Shown: one piece after another, positions 7,816 through 13,081 of the stretch | Numbering within the stretch: position 1 is the stretch's first letter | Layout: each line of letters begins with the position of its first letter | Source: Syntrophobacterales bacterium | GTDB lineage: Bacteria > Desulfobacterota > Syntrophobacteria > BM002 | Direction: 5' to 3' | Assembly: GCA_030613915.1 (NCBI GenBank) | Contig: JAUWKY010000017.1 | Location: 1-13,081 of the forward strand | DNA: 13,081 nt | Made by a program: the position numbers and the translations under genes | The notes under the pieces: model-generated | Database searches by the model: none | What the model saw: the letters and a program-made list of their open reading frames with translations, nothing else | Told to the model about the DNA's origin: nothing

Positions 7816-9144
7816 GTGAAAAAGAGATTAGTCGTGGTAGGCGGTGGTGCTGGAGGACCGAGTGCAGCTGCCAAAGCCAAACGTGTTGACCCTGAACTGG
7901 AGGTGATCATACTGGAGGGTGGTGAGCACGTCTCGTTCTCAGCCTGACCCACACCCTATTACATCGGTGATGTAATAAGGGATGAGGCCAAGCTCATTGC
8001 CCGGACCCCTGAAGCTTTTGCCAAGTCAGGCATTGAGGTAAAACTTCATACCAGGGTAGCAGCCATCCGACCTGAGCAAAAGCGGGTGGAAATTTCTGAC
8101 GGTGAGACCCTTGCTTTCGACTACCTGGTGGTGGCCACCGGTGCTACTCCTCGACTACCAGGCGTATCCGGCCAAGACCTCGAGGGGATCTTCTGTTTGC
8201 GAAACGTCACTGATGCCATTCGTATAAGAAAATTCATTCATGAGAAGCGAGCTAAACGGGCTGTGGTAGTGGGTGCAGGCCTGATTTCTCTTGAAATGTG
8301 TGAAGCTTTCAGGCGACTGGGACTGGAGACCACTGTCGTTTACCGAAAAGATCTCCCCCTAAGGAGACTGGGAGAAGATTTTGCTGAACAAATTCTCATA
8401 GAACTTGAAACCAATGGAGTGACCTTCATGGGGGAGACCAGTCTGGAGGGATTTGAGCCTACGGACACGGGAGGGATTATCGTCCACAGCAGTGGTGGTA
8501 CTTTTGAAACTGATTTGGTGCTCCTCGGTCTCGGTGTGGTTCCTCAGGTTTCTCTTGCCTCTGAGGCTGGTTTAGGGATTGGCTCCACCGGAGCAATTTC
8601 TGTGAACGAGTTCCTGCAGACTAATATCCCTTATATCTATGCCGCCGGTGATTGCTGTGAGTGCTTTCATCGCATTAGCCACAGGCCGGTTTATGCTCCA
8701 CTCGGAGATATTGCCAACAAACAGGGTCGCATTGCCGGTGCCAACATCGGCGGCCAGAACCTTTCATTTCCGGGAATTGTGGGATCCATCTGCTTCAAGG
8801 TGTTCAATCTGGAGGTAGCCAGCACTGGCTTGACCGCAGAAGAAGCCAGGGAAGCGGGTCTAAAAGCAGAGGCGGTGACCATTCAAGGTGTCTCCAAAGC
8901 TCACAGCTATCCGGGGAGTCGTGAACTCCATATCCGCTTGGTCGCCGACACCGAAAACGGCCGTCTTCTCGGAGCCCAGGCTGTGGGAGGCGATGGTGTG
9001 GTCTCAAGAATCAATGGGCTGGCGGTTGCCCTGACCGGTGGCCTCTCCCTGGACGAGTTGGCCTATCTGGACCTGGCTTATGCCCCGCCTTTCTCAGGCG
9101 CTTGGGATCCGATACACATAGCGGCTCAGAAGTTACTCAAGTAA
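7816..9144 (+). CDS. Selenocysteine-containing CoA-disulfide reductase / NADH oxidase family flavoenzyme
   Basis: Read through one in-frame TGA (7945-7947, codon 44), this frame gives a complete 442-residue pyridine nucleotide-disulfide oxidoreductase. It begins with a GTG preceded by AGGAG at 7 nt. The N-terminal FAD motif is VVVGGGAGGPSAAA (6-19). The TGA lies in VSFSA-[TGA]-PTPYYIGD, exactly where CoA-disulfide reductases and NADH oxidases have their single redox Cys (SYxxCxxPYY), so I read it as Sec44. Next come VVATGATPR, an NAD-binding VVVGAGLISLE (150-160; the third Gly is Ser), a second FAD motif IYAAGDC (274-280), and the C-terminal dimerisation domain with LDLAYAPPFSGAWDP (418-432), which supplies an active-site Tyr in relatives. 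There is no rhodanese domain. The likely role is NAD(P)H-dependent reduction of CoA disulfide, persulfide or oxygen in the cytoplasm. The XRE gene lies 70 nt upstream. A pseudogene or read error is possible but less likely. Confidence 0.88.
7945..7981 (+). promoter_or_regulatory. Candidate bacterial SECIS element with Sec codon
   Basis: The TGA (7945-7947) is followed after 6 nt by a stem: CCCTATTACATC (7954-7965) pairs with GATGTAATAAGGG (7969-7981), giving 12 bp with one bulged A. The apical loop is GGT (7966-7968). Bacterial SECIS elements lie inside the coding sequence just after the UGA, with a loop about 16-37 nt away and a G among the first loop bases; here the loop begins 18 nt after the UGA and starts with GG. 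Such an element would bind SelB with Sec-tRNA. The hairpin is seen directly; its function is inferred. Confidence 0.8.
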
Positions 9145-9226
9145 GGCAGGCAACTCCAGAGCATGTAACCTGGTTAGCCTGTAGAACCGATTGGTGGTAT
9201 GCCCTGCGGTAATTGGAGCATTGCAA

Positions 9227-9440
9227 AATATCAAATTCCAAGCACCAAATCTCAGGGTTTTAGGTGTCAGGTGTCAGGTGTCAGGGAAGAAAACAAAAAA
9301 GCTGAAACCTGTCGAAGATCCCGTCTGAAGCGAAGCGGCAGCGGGAAACACTGAAACCTTAGTCATTGTGATTTCTGATTTGCTATTTGGAATTTTTGGG
9401 CACTCTAGTACTCCGATACTCCAACACTCCTGTCATGTTT
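9227..9440. repeat. Composite intergenic repeat, copy 1
   Basis: Most of the 373-base gap between the selenoprotein gene and queH is repeat. It contains AAATTCCA (9233-9240) inverted as TGGAATTT (9388-9395), a 7-bp tandem AGGTGTC in three full copies (9262-9282), GCTGAAACCTGT (9301-9312), a segment with TCTGAAGCGAAGCGGCAGCG (9324-9343), ACACTGAAACCTTAGTCATT (9348-9367), and short TACTCC/ACACTCC runs to about 9430. The same modules recur near 11456 and 12870. There is no coding potential. I see no clear gene or RNA in the rest of the gap. Confidence 0.8.
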
Positions 9441-9517
9441 GCCCCTACTATCACTTTGACTTATAATTAAATCTCAACCACTTCTGACGCCTTGCCAGCT
9501 CCTAATGAGGTGCCATC

Positions 9518-10054
9518 TTGAAAATTCTGCTCCACATGTGCTGTGCACCGTGTGCCGTCTATCCGCTTCAGGTTCTGGAGGATGAGGGCTCTAAGGTTTT
9601 CGGTTTTTTCTATAATCCCAACATCCATCCCTATCAGGAATATCGTCGCCGTTTGGAAACGGTGGAGCAGTTTGCCGGACAAGTAGGCCTAGAGGTAATA
9701 TACCGGGACGAATATGATGTGGTCAGCTTCCTGCGGGAGGTGGCGTTCCGCGAATCCAATCGCTGCCACTACTGCTACCACCTCCGGCTAAACGCAGCCG
9801 CCAAACTGGCCAAGAAAAGCCGCATGGATGCTTTTACCACCACCCTGCTGTACAGCAAGAGGCAGGATCACGAACTGGTTCGCCAGCTCGGCGAGGAAGC
9901 GGCTCAAGAACACGGGATCCCATTCATCGATCGAGACTTACGTCAAGGTTGGCAAGAAGGCATACAGAAATCGAAAGAATTGAATCTTTATCGGCAGGGA
10001 TATTGCGGCTGTATTTACAGCGAGCAAGAACGGTATCTGGGCACCCGTCGTTAG
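9518..10054 (+). CDS. queH: Epoxyqueuosine reductase QueH (DUF208)
   Basis: This 178-residue enzyme would carry out the last step of queuosine synthesis, reducing epoxyqueuosine to queuosine in the tRNA wobble position. It is the non-cobalamin alternative to QueG. All family marks are present: the N-terminal MCCAPC (C8, C9, C12), YNPNIHP, the pair C83/C86 in SNRCHYC, FTTTLLYSK, and the C-terminal GYCGC (C163, C165). These cysteines hold the iron-sulfur cluster and a mononuclear iron in the characterised enzyme. Length is normal. The start is TTG at 9518, with GAGG 7 nt upstream; it places LKILLHMCC right at the N terminus as in homologues. The gene stands alone between repeat-rich gaps and is convergent with the ABM gene. 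Confidence 0.94.
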   Translation: MKILLHMCCAPCAVYPLQVLEDEGSKVFGFFYNPNIHPYQEYRRRLETVEQFAGQVGLEVIYRDEYDVVSFLREVAFRESNRCHYCYHLRLNAAAKLAKKSRMDAFTTTLLYSKRQDHELVRQLGEEAAQEHGIPFIDRDLRQGWQEGIQKSKELNLYRQGYCGCIYSEQERYLGTRR

Positions 10055-10058
10055 AAAA

Positions 10059-10195
10059 CGCTTAGCGCATAGCGCAAAGCGTAAAAGCGAGTGAGAGGTA
10101 AATGGTGAAGGGTAAACAATTCAGAAGAGATCCGTTTACTGTTCACCAAACGCTATGCGCTATGCGCTTGGCGCTATGCGGCGAACGAAGTGAGC
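10059..10195. repeat. Nested inverted repeats between queH and the ABM gene
   Basis: The gap between these convergent genes is nearly all inverted repeat. The outer arms AGCGCATAGCGC (10064-10075) and GCGCTATGCGCT (10157-10168) are exact complements within longer GCGC/TATGCGC-rich tracts. The inner arms, GGTGAAGGGTAAAC (10104-10117) and GTTTACTGTTCACC (10134-10147), pair at 12 of 14 positions around a 16-nt loop. The position suits a bidirectional terminator, but there is no T tract, and the internally repetitive arms look more like a dispersed repeat. Confidence 0.75.
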
Positions 10196-10199
10196 AACC

Positions 10200-10487
10200 C
10201 TACTCATAAACAAACACCCGCTGAACGGCAGGAGCCCGCAGCAGGTTATCTATCTCACTCTGGATCTCCTGTCGTTCCTTCTCTGCTTCCCACCTTTTCC
10301 AGTCATCCAAACTGTTCCAGGTACCGATCACCAAGTACTCATAGGGATCTTGCAGGGAGCGCAAGGTCTCACCGGAGATGTAGCCTTTGGCGTGCATAGC
10401 CTTGCTTCTTAGCTTCATCAGAAGACTACTCAAAGCGGGTTCATTTTCCGGGACTATTCTTCTTTCTATCAGGACTCGAATGGCCAT
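10200..10487 (-). CDS. Antibiotic-biosynthesis-monooxygenase (ABM) domain protein
   Basis: This protein of about 95 residues is one ABM-type dimeric ferredoxin-like domain. Visible marks are an opening strand MAIRVLIERRI, a helix with PALSSLLMKLRSKAM, GYISGETLRS, the strand EYLVIGTWNSLDDWKRWEAEKER and a closing strand VQRVFVYE. The family includes small quinol monooxygenases and haem-degrading enzymes as well as many proteins of unknown role; no haem-ligand or catalytic motif lets me choose. Three ATG codons lie in a row; AAGGAGG is best spaced (6 nt) for the third, at 10487, so that start is chosen. The gene lies downstream of the Rrf2 gene on the same strand but 227 nt away, with its own candidate promoter and a striking hairpin between. 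Confidence 0.85.
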   Translation of the reverse strand: MAIRVLIERRIVPENEPALSSLLMKLRSKAMHAKGYISGETLRSLQDPYEYLVIGTWNSLDDWKRWEAEKERQEIQSEIDNLLRAPAVQRVFVYE

Positions 10488-10516
10488 CATCATCCTCCTT
10501 TCTGCCTTGGCAACGC

Positions 10517-10557
10517 TAGCTATTGTCCATCCGGAGTTTCCGGATGGACAATAGCTA
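10517..10557 (-). promoter_or_regulatory. Perfect 19-bp hairpin upstream of the ABM gene
   Basis: The arms TAGCTATTGTCCATCCGGA (10517-10535) and TCCGGATGGACAATAGCTA (10539-10557) are exact complements with a GTT loop. It ends about 30 nt before the ABM start and lies just below a candidate -10 box, so it would form at the 5' end of that mRNA. It could also lie at the 3' end of the rrf2 transcript, but no T tract follows on the minus strand. An operator, a stabilising leader hairpin or a REP-type repeat are all possible. Confidence 0.6.
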
Positions 10558-10569
10558 AACCTAACCTTT

Positions 10570-10578
10570 ACTATACCA
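10570..10578 (-). promoter_or_regulatory. Candidate extended -10 promoter for the ABM gene
   Basis: The minus strand reads TGGTATAGT, an extended -10 (TGn plus TATAGT, five of six to consensus). No good -35 box lies 16-18 nt upstream, which is tolerated with extended -10 sites. Transcription would start near 10563 and enter the perfect hairpin at once. Confidence 0.4.
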
Positions 10579-10720
10579 CAGGGGATGAAGGAATCGAACG
10601 ACAGCTACTATTCATCGAGAAGGGACTTTGAGAAGTACGACGTACCGCCTGGTGCCTCTAACATTCCCTTGGCAGGAAAAATACTGAGTTCCTATAGTCT
10701 CCCCTTTCCGCCTATTGCGA

Positions 10721-11137
10721 CTATGCTGGTAATTTCTTACCATCCAAGACGTCACGAAGAGTCAGAGAGGAAAGTTCTTCCATTAATCGCTCACTCATAC
10801 GGAGCCAGATGTCACGAGTTAGGCAGTTTTTTTCGCGCTCGCAAACTTTGGGATCTTCAACACAATCTACCAAGGACAGACCCCCTTCAAGAACCTTTAT
10901 GATTTGCCCAATGCTTATCTTGTCAGGCTTCCTTGCCAAAGTGTAACCACCCCTGGCACCTCGGACGCTGCGAATGTACCCAGCGGCTTTCAGTGGAATA
11001 ATCAATTGCTCCAAGTACTTTACCGAAAGGTCCTGACGTTTGGCGATTTCCCTAAGAGGAGTTGGGCCCTGATCGTGACGAGCAGCCAAGTCCAGCATCA
11101 TTCGCGTGCCATACCTACCTCGAGTGGATATCTTCAT
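10721..11137 (-). CDS. Rrf2/IscR-family transcriptional regulator
   Basis: This 138-residue protein has the winged helix of the Rrf2 family. MKISTRGRYGTRMMLDLA (1-18) is the signature start, PLREIAKRQDLSVKYLEQLIIPLKAAGYIRSVRGARGGY (27-65) the recognition helix and wing. Three cysteines, C92, C99 and C105, fall where IscR holds its [2Fe-2S] cluster (C92, C98, C104). IscR completes the site with His in C-L-T-H; here the segment is CLTRDIW, with Arg108 in place of His, so cluster ligation would have to differ. It may sense iron-sulfur status, redox or NO, as relatives do. The ATG at 11137 has AGGAGG 5 nt upstream, and a strong promoter lies further up. No isc/suf genes are in the window; the nearest candidate target is the ABM gene or the regulator itself. 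Confidence 0.92.
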   Translation of the reverse strand: MKISTRGRYGTRMMLDLAARHDQGPTPLREIAKRQDLSVKYLEQLIIPLKAAGYIRSVRGARGGYTLARKPDKISIGQIIKVLEGGLSLVDCVEDPKVCEREKNCLTRDIWLRMSERLMEELSSLTLRDVLDGKKLPA

Positions 11138-11170
11138 AAACCCCTCCTAAACGTATATGAGATTGTTCGG

Positions 11171-11199
11171 ATTATAACAATGTCACCCTTTTCTGTCCA
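11171..11199 (-). promoter_or_regulatory. Sigma-70 promoter of the Rrf2 gene
   Basis: On the minus strand TGGACA (11194-11199; five of six to consensus) is followed after exactly 17 nt by a perfect TATAAT (11171-11176). It points at the Rrf2 start 34 nt downstream. The short leader would leave room for autoregulation by Rrf2 over the -10 region, as is common in the family, but I cannot define the operator. Confidence 0.75.
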
Positions 11200-11224
11200 G
11201 GGGACAAACTCCACCCGATCTCTT

Positions 11225-11406
11225 AGCCCGGACAATTCATGAATCGGCTGCTCCGACCGTGGATATGACCGTCCTTCCGGGCGTCCTCGGGCCTTGAACC
11301 CTGCGACGTACTATTCAAGTACGCCTCGGATTCAAGCCCCTGTGGTTGCCAGGTGAGACGGTCATCTTCACGGTCTCGCGACACAGATGCATAAATTATC
11401 CGGGCT
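11225..11406. repeat. 182-bp near-complete palindromic element
   Basis: The two halves are inverted copies along nearly their whole length, centred at about 11315. From the outside in: AGCCCGGACAATTCAT (11225-11240) against the complement of ATAAATTATCCGGGCT (11391-11406), 14 of 16 paired; then ACCGTGGATATGACCGTC against GACGGTCATCTTCACGGT; then GCCTTGAA against TTCAAGCC; and finally CGTACT/AGTACG around ATTCA (11307-11323). It has no coding potential and no clear flanking target duplication. It fills the gap behind the Rrf2 promoter. It could be a MITE-like element, a structured RNA or a BIME-type repeat. Confidence 0.85.
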
Positions 11407-11455
11407 GGTTGCTTCTTGCTACCCTCTTTGTCATAATGCCAATCGCCCCAACAGA

Positions 11456-11553
11456 TACCAGGTGTCAGGAAGAAGAAACATAGAAGCTGAAACCTGTTGG
11501 AGCGAAGCGGAAATCCCGTCTGAAGCGAAGCGGCAGCGGGGAACACTGAAACC
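11456..11553. repeat. Composite intergenic repeat, copy 2
   Basis: This copy carries AGGTGTCAGG (11460-11469), GCTGAAACCTGT (11485-11496), AGCGAAGCGG (11501-11510), a segment with TCTGAAGCGAAGCGGCAGCG (11519-11538) and AACACTGAAACC (11542-11553). It matches copy 1 module for module but has only one AGGTGTC unit and an added AGCGAAGCGG block. It stops 9 nt before the methyltransferase start codon. Confidence 0.8.
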
Positions 11554-11562
11554 CACAATCAG

Positions 11563-12303
11563 ATGCCAAAGACATCATCGCACCAGAAGATAAAAACCTA
11601 TATCCGAGAGGTGTATGCGAGGCTGGCTACTTCCGGCACAGCCAACGTGAGCCACGCCCCCATTGCCAGTGGTGAGGATCTTGCTCATGCTCTCGGCTAT
11701 GACACCTCAGGATTATCAATCTCCAAGAAAGCCTGGGATCTTTTCTCCGGCTGCGGGAATCCGTTGCAGGAGATCAAGCTCGAACCTCATTGGACAGTCA
11801 TAGATTTGGGTTGTGGTGTAGGTATCGACAGTCAGGTTGCTGCTCTTTCTCTGCAGCCACCAGGCAGGGTAATCGGTATTGACATCACTGTCGCCTTGCT
11901 TCGACAGGCCAAAGAGCATGCTAGCGCGCACCCGGGCTGTCACTGGATGGGAGGTGATGCTGAGCAACTTCCGCTGCGACCAGCAAACGTAGATCTGGTT
12001 ATTGCCAACGGCTCTTTCAACCTGATGCCCCACAAAGGGCAAGCACTGGCAGAGATATGCCGGATTCTCAGACCAGGCGGCTACCTGGCGCTGGCCGATC
12101 TCATTGTCGTTGGGGAGATGGAGCCAATAACTGAAGGATTCGAGGACGCCTGGAGTTGGTGCGTAGCAGGAGCACTTTCAGCGAGCGAATATGACGTTCT
12201 ATTAAAGTCCAAAGGGTTTTCCTGGTGGGAGCTTAAAGAGAAAGGAAACTACGGCCCTTTAGCGGCCGCTCATTTGCTCGCTCAGAAACGGAGACGAGAG
12301 TAG
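11563..12303 (+). CDS. ArsM-like SAM-dependent methyltransferase
   Basis: This 246-residue cytoplasmic enzyme has a class I methyltransferase fold: VIDLGCGVGIDSQVA (79-93, SAM loop), VIGIDIT (103-109, acidic ribose contact), GGDAEQLPL (130-138) and LRPGGYLALADLIV (169-182). The layout resembles arsenite methyltransferases: an N-terminal GY...SGCGNPL segment (C64) before the SAM loop, and WSWCVAGALSASEYDVLLKSKGF with C200, both near As-binding Cys positions of ArsM. A third such Cys near the C terminus is not evident, so arsenite may not be the substrate; a related metalloid or small-molecule methyltransferase is possible. The ATG at 11563 has no clear ribosome site, and repeat copy 2 ends 9 nt before it, so the native 5' end may have been altered. 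Its stop is 3 nt from that of convergent rfaE2. No ars genes are nearby. Confidence 0.85.
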   Translation: MPKTSSHQKIKTYIREVYARLATSGTANVSHAPIASGEDLAHALGYDTSGLSISKKAWDLFSGCGNPLQEIKLEPHWTVIDLGCGVGIDSQVAALSLQPPGRVIGIDITVALLRQAKEHASAHPGCHWMGGDAEQLPLRPANVDLVIANGSFNLMPHKGQALAEICRILRPGGYLALADLIVVGEMEPITEGFEDAWSWCVAGALSASEYDVLLKSKGFSWWELKEKGNYGPLAAAHLLAQKRRRE

Positions 12304-12306
12304 TTT

Positions 12307-12789
12307 TTACCTTGAGCGAATTCTCTCGATCAGAGCACTGGTTGAAATACCAGGCTCCAGTTGGATCCTCAGCACCTGCCCGCCAGCCTCTCTCACATCT
12401 GGAGCTCCGATGATTTCTTCCTCCGACCAATCAGTCCCTTTGACCAAGACATCCGGTTTGAGCAGCCTAATCAGAACTAGGGGATCAGGTTCAGCGAAGA
12501 TGGTGACCCAGTCAACACAACCAAGGGCTGCAACCACCTCGGCTCGCTGACCCTCTGGCATAACCGGGCGACCTGGTTCTTTTATCTGTTGCACCGAACT
12601 GTCGCTGTTCACCGCCACAATCAAACAGTCCCCCTGCTCCCTCGCCTTTTGGAGCAAATGTATGTGTCCAATGTGAATAAGGTCGAAGCAGCCATTGGTA
12701 AAGACTACTCGCTTACCTGCCTTCCGCAGCGAATCCACCTTCCCCTTTAAGGTATTGCGATCAAGAACCTTTTCGGCCGCATTCATCAT
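12307..12789 (-). CDS. rfaE2: D-glycero-beta-D-manno-heptose 1-phosphate adenylyltransferase
   Basis: This 160-residue enzyme would transfer AMP to heptose 1-phosphate, giving ADP-D-glycero-D-manno-heptose for the LPS inner core. It has the cytidylyltransferase-like fold: VVFTNGCFDLIHIGHIHLL (28-46) with the HxGH motif at 39-42, VAVNSDSSV (58-66), GRPVMPEGQRAEVVAAL, LLKPDVLVKGTDW and the closing STSALIERI (149-157). Length matches the separate RfaE2/HldE C-terminal form; the kinase domain (RfaE1) is not fused and is absent from the window. Two start codons adjoin (12789 and 12786); GGAG lies 5 nt before the first. It implies a heptose-containing LPS and thus a Gram-negative envelope. Confidence 0.95.
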   Translation of the reverse strand: MMNAAEKVLDRNTLKGKVDSLRKAGKRVVFTNGCFDLIHIGHIHLLQKAREQGDCLIVAVNSDSSVQQIKEPGRPVMPEGQRAEVVAALGCVDWVTIFAEPDPLVLIRLLKPDVLVKGTDWSEEEIIGAPDVREAGGQVLRIQLEPGISTSALIERIRSR

Positions 12790-12839
12790 GGTTTCTCCAT
12801 CTTATCGGCGGTGGGATAAGAGATGTGAAAACCGCAATT

Positions 12840-13040
12840 GGAAATTCTCAAACCAAAATCCCAAATTACAAGCACCAAATCGCAGGGTTTCAGGTGTCGG
12901 GTGTGATTCAGGTACCAGGTGTCAGGTGTCAGGTGTCAGTAAGAAAAAACACAAAGGCAAAAATTGAAACCTGAATACTCATACCTGAACACTGAAACCT
13001 GAAACCTCCATCTGTCCTGAACACTGAAACCTTAGTCATT
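12840..13040. repeat. Composite intergenic repeat, copy 3
   Basis: Upstream of rfaE2 the modules of copy 1 return: AGCACCAAATCGCAGGGTTT (12871-12890; one mismatch to 9241-9260), the 7-bp tandem AGGTGTC in three copies (12917-12937), many TGAAACCT/CCTGAA units from 12965 on, and ACACTGAAACCTTAGTCATT (13021-13040), identical to 9348-9367. The GAAGCGAAGCGG module is missing. It separates rfaE2 from any promoter further upstream, and no gene is visible from here to the window end. Confidence 0.8.
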
Positions 13041-13081
13041 TAAGGCCGACATTTTTTCGCAAGCTTCTCACTTCCCGTGAC

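Noticed and set aside
8086..9144. Flavoenzyme as a short protein starting at the GTG at 8086
   Set aside because: This start would lose the N-terminal FAD-binding motif and the active site. Coding sequence continues upstream in the same frame to 7816 through the TGA, with a better ribosome site.
7816..9144. Flavoenzyme as a pseudogene broken by a nonsense mutation
   Set aside because: The TGA falls exactly at the catalytic Cys and is followed by a SECIS-like hairpin, and no other frameshift or stop is present. I keep it as a lesser alternative.
9262..9285. Short tandem AGGTGTC units as a CRISPR or iteron array
   Set aside because: The 7-bp units have no spacers, there are no cas or rep genes, and the same block recurs inside larger composite repeats.
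10585..10902. 105-residue plus-strand open frame
   Set aside because: It runs antisense to the 3' part of the Rrf2 gene and shows no domain or start signal.
11225..11406. Palindrome as an insertion sequence or tRNA
   Set aside because: There is no transposase frame inside, no clear target duplication, and no cloverleaf with tRNA consensus bases.

Overview
The window looks like a stretch of chromosome from a Gram-negative, probably anaerobic bacterium of moderate GC content, most consistent with Desulfobacterota (former Deltaproteobacteria). This is an inference from gene content: an LPS heptose gene (rfaE2), GDP-mannose synthesis (manC), an outer-membrane-type lipoprotein, a DUF4388 regulatory protein, a selenoprotein of thiol/disulfide metabolism, an IscR-like Rrf2 regulator, and many composite intergenic repeats. 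No rRNA, tRNA, CRISPR array, phage gene or transposase was recognised.

Layout. On the minus strand from 89 to 4867 lie a cyclic-nucleotide-binding-like protein and an MthK-type potassium channel (probable operon), a 434-base stretch with no convincing gene, a multi-domain lipoprotein (CsgG-like, TPR and FlgT-C-like regions), a DUF3303 protein and a flavodoxin-fold FMN reductase. A plus-strand regulatory protein (TIGR04076-like, CNBD and DUF4388 domains in one chain) converges on manC. Then come, on the plus strand, a small XRE regulator, a CoA-disulfide-reductase-family flavoenzyme and queH. The right part holds an ABM-domain protein and an Rrf2 regulator (minus), an ArsM-like methyltransferase (plus) and rfaE2 (minus).

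The most interesting item is the flavoenzyme at 7816-9144. Its reading frame carries an in-frame TGA at codon 44, at the position of the catalytic cysteine of the family (V-S-F-S-A-[TGA]-P-T-P-Y-Y-I-G). A strong hairpin with a GGT loop begins 6 nt after the TGA and its loop lies 18 nt after it, as expected of a bacterial SECIS element. I read the gene as a selenocysteine-containing CoA-disulfide reductase/NADH oxidase homologue. A routine gene caller would shorten it to begin at 8086 and lose the active site.

The intergenic DNA is also unusual. There are three related composite repeats (about 9227-9440, 11456-11553, 12840-13040), a 182-bp near-complete palindrome (11225-11406), a 41-bp perfect hairpin (10517-10557) in what may be a leader, nested inverted repeats between convergent genes (10059-10195), and a 14-bp tandem repeat (7368-7404). 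The sequence alone cannot show whether these are mobile repeats, structured RNAs or terminators.
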